From NCBI GenBank assembly GCA_008974855.1, contig BFAR01000046.1, forward strand, positions 1 to 10,277: 10,277 bases of DNA, in the 5' to 3' direction. Shown piece after piece: positions 6,615 to 10,277 of this stretch (position 1 is its first letter; each line of letters starts with the position of its first letter). This stretch comes from an archaeon MnTg01. GTDB taxonomy: Archaea > Thermoproteota > Nitrososphaeria > Nitrososphaerales > Nitrosopumilaceae. The notes under the pieces are model-generated. The model was not told the DNA's origin, did not search any database, and saw only the letters and a list, made by a program, of their open reading frames with translations. The translations under genes and the position numbers were made by a program.

Positions 6615-7893
6615 TTTTTTCCTCCACTTCAGATTTAGAGCTAGTAGCCTGGTCAAATTCATCAATAAAACTATTATCTGGAGATTCTTCGTTTTCTTTG
6701 TTTTTTGAAAAATTTTCAGGTTTTGATTTATTTGATGAAGGTAATTCGGATGATGGAACTTTAAAGGATCTAACCTTTTTTGCAAGTTGCTCAGCCATTA
6801 AAGCAATATTTCGGCTTGAAGATGAGATTTCTTGTGTGGCGGTGGTTTGCTGCTCTACTGCTGCATATGCTTGGTCTGTGGCAAAAGCATTTTGTTCTGC
6901 TACTGCTGCAACTTCTTGTACTTTATAACTAATTTTAGATAACGCATTTAGAGAAGAATCTACGACTGAACGTCCCTCTTCTATTTCTTTAGAACTATCA
7001 TCAATCGAAGCTACAGCTATGTGAATATCTTCTTGTATTTCTCCTATTAATTTATCAATTTCTTCTAATGATTTAGCTGAACCTTCAGCAAGTCTTCTAA
7101 CTTCATCAGCTACAACGGCAAATCCTCTTCCTGATTCTCCAGCTCTCGCTGCCTCAATTGCAGCATTTAATGCTAACAGATTAGTTTTTTCAGAAATTTC
7201 TCTGATTACTTCTACAACAGATGTAATTTTTTCACTTTTTGCTGCCAGATTTTTTACTTTTGCTGAAGATTCGTTAGTTAACTCGATTATTCTAGACATT
7301 TTGTCAGCAGCAGTTTGACCATCTTTGGAATTTTGATCCATTACACTATCTACAATTGTTTTTGCTTCAGCAAGCTCTGATGCTTGTGATTGAGAACCAG
7401 TTGCTATTTGTTGGACAGTTGTAGAAACTTCTTCTACACTTGCATTTAGTTCCTCAGAGGCTGCTGCAGATTCTCGAGCATCATGAGCAACTTTATTTGC
7501 AGTATGATTTACGTCCATAACAAGCTGACGAAGACTTGTAACCATATTATCCAGAGAATTAGTAAGCTCGTTTATTTCAGGAGTAGAATTTGTTCTAGGA
7601 ACTTTAACATTTAGATCTCCTTCACTAATCTTTTTTGTAATTTCTGCAGCATTTTTAATTGGTATAGAGATATTATTGCCAATTAGTGTTATTAAAATAA
7701 AAGTGCCTATGGAAACGCCAATCATTAATATCATAATAATAATGATGTTATCAACTAGTACTTCTTCTCCATTATTTACTGAAAAAATTGTATATGCACT
7801 ACCTGCTAAAATAGTGACTATCAAAACAAGTTGCAATACGAGTGACTTACTATTAACTCTAAGAATTGTTGAAAACTTTCCCTTGTTACTCAC
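6604..7893 (-). CDS. Methyl-accepting chemotaxis protein without a sensing domain
   Basis: A 429-residue membrane chemoreceptor. Two hydrophobic segments (about residues 17-39 and 50-72) are joined by only about ten residues, so there is no room for an external ligand-binding domain. A HAMP domain follows (about 74-127, with P78 and [12 protein letters not shown]). A long coiled-coil hairpin comes next (about 128-377), with the highly conserved tip at about 232-269 ([30 protein letters not shown]) that binds CheW and CheA. The last 52 residues are Ser/Glu/Asn-rich and probably disordered. The start is GTG, with an in-frame TGA two codons upstream; the first in-frame ATG (residue 54) would remove the first membrane segment. 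There is no Shine-Dalgarno sequence, so a leaderless or short-leader message is likely. It is the first gene of the che cluster and may sense membrane or energy state, or be driven by partner proteins. Confidence 0.94.
   Translation of the reverse strand: MSNKGKFSTILRVNSKSLVLQLVLIVTILAGSAYTIFSVNNGEEVLVDNIIIIMILMIGVSIGTFILITLIGNNISIPIKNAAEITKKISEGDLNVKVPRTNSTPEINELTNSLDNMVTSLRQLVMDVNHTANKVAHDARESAAASEELNASVEEVSTTVQQIATGSQSQASELAEAKTIVDSVMDQNSKDGQTAADKMSRIIELTNESSAKVKNLAAKSEKITSVVEVIREISEKTNLLALNAAIEAARAGESGRGFAVVADEVRRLAEGSAKSLEEIDKLIGEIQEDIHIAVASIDDSSKEIEEGRSVVDSSLNALSKISYKVQEVAAVAEQNAFATDQAYAAVEQQTTATQEISSSSRNIALMAEQLAKKVRSFKVPSSELPSSNKSKPENFSKNKENEESPDNSFIDEFDQATSSKSEVEEKIES
6621..6625 (-). 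promoter_or_regulatory. Strong ribosome binding site deciding the cheW TTG start
   Basis: GGAGG lies within the last codons of the receptor gene, six bases before the TTG at 6614. This is the clearest ribosome site in the cluster and fixes cheW at 215 residues rather than the longer open frame. Confidence 0.8.
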
Positions 7894-7930
7894 AATTCAT
7901 TATTTTGGTTTGAGCCAATAACCCTACATG

Positions 7931-7940
7931 TGTATAATGT
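7931..7940 (-). promoter_or_regulatory. Candidate TATA element for the chemoreceptor/che operon
   Basis: The - strand reads ACATTATACA about 40 bases before the GTG start. A TATA box here would place the transcription start roughly 10-20 bases ahead of the GTG, which suits the missing Shine-Dalgarno sequence. A second AT-rich candidate, CATATAATGT, lies at 7961-7970. Neither matches an archaeal consensus perfectly. Confidence 0.3.
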
Positions 7941-8010
7941 GAACGAACATTTTTTTCAAAACATTATATGAAGAATTAAAAACCAGCGATTTACTGATGA
8001 AATTCGACCT

Positions 8011-8031
8011 AAAAAATGGATTTTTAAAAAA
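8011..8031 (-). terminator. T-rich terminator candidate after arlJ
   Basis: Two runs of six T (8026-8031 and 8011-8016 on the - strand) begin about 14 bases after the arlJ stop. Tandem T tracts are typical archaeal termination signals. Followed by TATA-like elements, they suggest that arlIJ and the che genes are separate transcription units. The rest of the 7894-8044 gap holds no open frame worth reporting. Confidence 0.4.
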
Positions 8032-8044
8032 TTTTGAAGTTAGA

Positions 8045-9526
8045 TTAGGCTCCAGTATCTCCAAAGTCCAATATGGAAGCTTCCAGGTAATCAGTCATCA
8101 ATAGATCCATAGCAAATACCGTCACAGACCCTAAAACTGCTAGTAATGCTATGTGGTAAAAGACTGTTTTATACAATCCACCCTGAGCAACCTTTAGTGC
8201 TGTAGCACTTAACACTGAAGTCATTAGAATCATTATTGGTAAAATCATTTCCATAAATGCAGGATCAATTGGAGATAGAGGAAACGCATTGTTTGAGATC
8301 TGAATTGAGCCAATTAATTCAAAAAATATTGCTGTTAGTTTATTCATCAAACCAAACACTCCAAGAGTTAAAACGTGTAATACAATGATGATTGTTTCAA
8401 ATGTTTTTACAGTCTGTGCTCTTTTTCCACGTAGCTCATTAATTTTTATTGTAATGTCAGCAACTGTATTTCCTGTTATGTTCATATCTCCACCCTTATC
8501 TAATGCAGTTGATATGACCTGATTTCCATTTGCAACTATTTCACTTCCACAATCTCTTGAAAATAATTCAAAACCATGGGGTTGATCCACTTTATTTTTA
8601 ATTCTATTTTTCAATGAAATTACATATTTTTGAATTGGACCAAAGTCACTTCTCAATACTGCATCTAAAGCTTGACCAATTGAACCTACAGTTGCTAAAA
8701 TTTCACCAAAATGTCTTATGAATTCAGGATACCATTCATTGATATGTTTTATTCTTTGTTCCATTTTTCTTGCTACCAATCCTGGATAAAACAGTGGTGC
8801 TAGTGCAATACCTGCGATAAGACTTATTGGAACCACTTGGGACATTATTAACGCTATTGCAATTCCTACTCCAGCCCCAACTGAGAGATAAATTTTAATC
8901 CTAAATTTTAGATCTTCGTCTTCTTGACTAAATCCAAGTTTATCTCTAGGAAATAAAAAGTACATCATAACTACAAATGTGCTCATAGTAATTCCTACGC
9001 CTAACAAAGAATATACTAAAATCATTTCAGCAGAATTAGCACCTGTTAACATTGTCATAATAGAGTTTGCAGCAATCATAAATGCAGCAGTAGACATTAA
9101 GGTGTAAAACATTTCTAGAAATAGTTTTTGCATCTCTAATTTTCGTTCATATTCTATTGAAAAACTAAGTATTGTACCTGTAAGCTCTGCCTTAAAATAT
9201 GTGCTAAGACGATCACCGAGTCTAATAACTTGGGCAAATTTTACTAAAAGTTGTTTAAGTTGGTTACCCGAATCTGTAGAAACCTTCATTGCAATCATTT
9301 CAAGGGCTTTTGCCAAACCATAGGTCCAACCTACACCTAAACGGTAAGCATCTGAAAATGCAATAGAATATTTTCCGTAACTGCTAGCGTGTGCAGTTTT
9401 AACCAAGTCTATGGCTAGAATTTCACCAGTAGAAATTGAATAAAGATAGGCTATAAAATAAAGAAATTTTTCATCATTTTTTTTTAAATCACTTACCGAT
9501 AATGACTTTAGAAGGGATAATTGCAT
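8045..9526 (-). CDS. arlJ: Archaellum membrane platform protein ArlJ (FlaJ)
   Basis: ArlJ is the polytopic membrane core of the archaellum motor, on which the ATPase ArlI acts. The 493-residue product has a soluble N-terminal part (about 1-130). Hydrophobic segments then lie around residues 132-160, 168-193 and 211-248, followed by a cytoplasmic loop of about 120 residues rich in basic and polar residues (about 250-370, with EQRIKHINEWYPEFIRHF and a GGDMNITGN stretch). More membrane segments follow near 375-405, 425-445 and 450-475. Two GspF/T2SF-like halves of this kind are typical of FlaJ. The ATG overlaps the arlI stop by one base (TAATG), indicating coupling. A related type IV pilus protein is possible, but the che genes next door favour the archaellum. 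Confidence 0.9.
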   Translation of the reverse strand: MQLSLLKSLSVSDLKKNDEKFLYFIAYLYSISTGEILAIDLVKTAHASSYGKYSIAFSDAYRLGVGWTYGLAKALEMIAMKVSTDSGNQLKQLLVKFAQVIRLGDRLSTYFKAELTGTILSFSIEYERKLEMQKLFLEMFYTLMSTAAFMIAANSIMTMLTGANSAEMILVYSLLGVGITMSTFVVMMYFLFPRDKLGFSQEDEDLKFRIKIYLSVGAGVGIAIALIMSQVVPISLIAGIALAPLFYPGLVARKMEQRIKHINEWYPEFIRHFGEILATVGSIGQALDAVLRSDFGPIQKYVISLKNRIKNKVDQPHGFELFSRDCGSEIVANGNQVISTALDKGGDMNITGNTVADITIKINELRGKRAQTVKTFETIIIVLHVLTLGVFGLMNKLTAIFFELIGSIQISNNAFPLSPIDPAFMEMILPIMILMTSVLSATALKVAQGGLYKTVFYHIALLAVLGSVTVFAMDLLMTDYLEASILDFGDTGA

Positions 9527-10277
9527 TACAGCGTATCTAGCTCCTTTAGAAATGCCTCTAATCCAATCTCTCTACAATGTGAAATTGAATCAAAAACGTC
9601 ATAAAAATTGAAGATCTTCTTTTCAACCATTTTTTCAAGGATTTTAGCACGTAAATCTAATTCATCATACAACAAACCCTCATCTCTTTTATCCATCCCT
9701 CGCATTTGCATGAGCTTATTTGCAAATAATGCACTACTTCCCTTTCCTCTAAATTTTGTAGTATCAGTACCAGGATCCCAATTAAAAACGGGTATGAACA
9801 TGATGTTGTTACCTTGTGGGTTGTATCCTAAGATTTCATTAATTGAAAGAACTCTCCTTACTCTCTTTCCTCCAGGTCCTTGCACCGCACTTTGGAAAAC
9901 TGCAAGGTTAAGGTTATCCATGTGAGTTTTTGGAACGTTAATTGGGTCGTTAGAAAGTCTTTGTATAAGAGATGTCATGTTTGCAGCGTGGAATGTACTA
10001 ATGACTGGGTGACCTGTCTGCATGGCTTGAAATGCAATATTTCCTTCTGCACCTCTGATCTCACCGACTATGATATAGTTTGGTCTCTGTCTTAAGGCGG
10101 CTTTCAATAGATCAAACATAGTTACACTAGAGTAGTCATTTCCAGTATACCTTGTTACTTCTGTGATCCAGTTTGCATGTGGCAAAGTAAGTTCAGGAGT
10201 ATCTTCTATAGTAACAATTTTCCAGTTTGATGGAATAAATGCAGTAAGTGCCATTGCAGTTGTAGTTTTACCTGAAG
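9526..10277 (-). CDS. arlI: Archaellum motor ATPase ArlI (FlaI), C-terminal part
   Basis: This is the hexameric secretion-type ATPase that powers archaellum assembly and rotation. The right edge of the window cuts the gene: the frame stays open through 10275 and reads SGKTTTAMAL, the end of Walker A, so the ATG at 10254 is internal and not the start. In order come the Asp box (VTIEDTPEL), Walker B with its glutamate (NYIIVGEIRG, near 10050-10075), the His box (HPVISTFHA), and the C-terminal part with FIPVFNWDPGTD and GKGSSALFANKL. About 250 residues are visible out of roughly 500 expected. It overlaps arlJ by one base. Other type II/IV secretion ATPases share these motifs; the FxPVFxWDP region and the ArlJ neighbour point to ArlI. 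Confidence 0.92.
   Translation of the reverse strand, partial: SGKTTTAMALTAFIPSNWKIVTIEDTPELTLPHANWITEVTRYTGNDYSSVTMFDLLKAALRQRPNYIIVGEIRGAEGNIAFQAMQTGHPVISTFHAANMTSLIQRLSNDPINVPKTHMDNLNLAVFQSAVQGPGGKRVRRVLSINEILGYNPQGNNIMFIPVFNWDPGTDTTKFRGKGSSALFANKLMQMRGMDKRDEGLLYDELDLRAKILEKMVEKKIFNFYDVFDSISHCREIGLEAFLKELDTL

Noticed and set aside
6615..6785. A longer CheW with 57 extra N-terminal residues
   Set aside because: The extension has no CheW similarity, overlaps the receptor coding region extensively, and a strong GGAGG sits six bases before the TTG at 6614.
7904..7918. TTGG/CCAA short inverted repeat just before the receptor start
   Set aside because: Four-base arms around six bases are too short to support a regulatory call.
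9608..10095. Open frames on the + strand opposite arlI
   Set aside because: They lie across conserved ATPase motifs on the other strand and have no family features of their own.
9526..10254. The ATG at 10254 as the real start of the ATPase
   Set aside because: The frame continues upstream and encodes the Walker A residues SGKTTT, so the gene is cut by the window edge and this ATG is internal.
1..10277. CRISPR arrays, tRNA or rRNA genes, insertion sequences, toxin-antitoxin or defence systems
   Set aside because: No spaced direct repeats, cloverleaf-like segments, transposase motifs or defence domains were seen; nearly all the sequence is explained by transport, chemotaxis and archaellum genes.

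Overview
The window looks archaeal, most likely from an AT-rich, motile member of the Nitrososphaerota (Thaumarchaeota) of the Nitrosopumilus/Nitrosoarchaeum kind. The grounds are an archaellum motor ATPase and membrane platform (ArlI, ArlJ) next to a complete chemotaxis gene set that includes CheC, clearly low G+C judged by eye, tightly packed genes and heavy use of TTG starts. The lineage is inferred from gene content and composition; no marker gene is present to prove it.

Layout. On the + strand, bases 1-1153 hold the end of a metal-type ABC transporter operon: the 3' part of the ATPase, then the ABC-3 family permease, joined by an ATGA overlap. Everything else is on the - strand and is read from right to left: arlI (cut by the right edge), arlJ, a 151-base gap, then a chemoreceptor, cheW, cheB, cheA, cheC, cheR and cheY. 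The ABC permease and cheY converge and overlap by 33 bases at their 3' ends. The che genes overlap or nearly touch, except for two small gaps. The cheW-cheB gap (66 bases) contains a strong inverted repeat followed by a T tract. The cheR-cheY gap (137 bases) is spanned end to end by an unannotated 47-codon open frame.

How the genes work together. The receptor signals through CheW to the kinase CheA. CheA phosphorylates CheY and possibly CheB. CheR and CheB add and remove receptor methyl groups, and CheC removes phosphate from CheY. CheY-P would act on the archaellum motor, of which ArlI and ArlJ are parts. The set has several departures from the textbook pathway: a receptor with almost no extracellular part, a CheA without a P2 docking domain, a CheB receiver missing two conserved residues, a CheC with one active site and a C-terminal tail resembling a CheY-docking peptide, and a CheW with a long acidic tail. 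No CheD, no CheF-like adaptor and no archaellin gene lie in the window.

I see no CRISPR array, tRNA, rRNA or insertion sequence. No wholly new system is evident. The interest lies in the altered parts of the chemotaxis pathway and in a few small non-coding or short coding elements.
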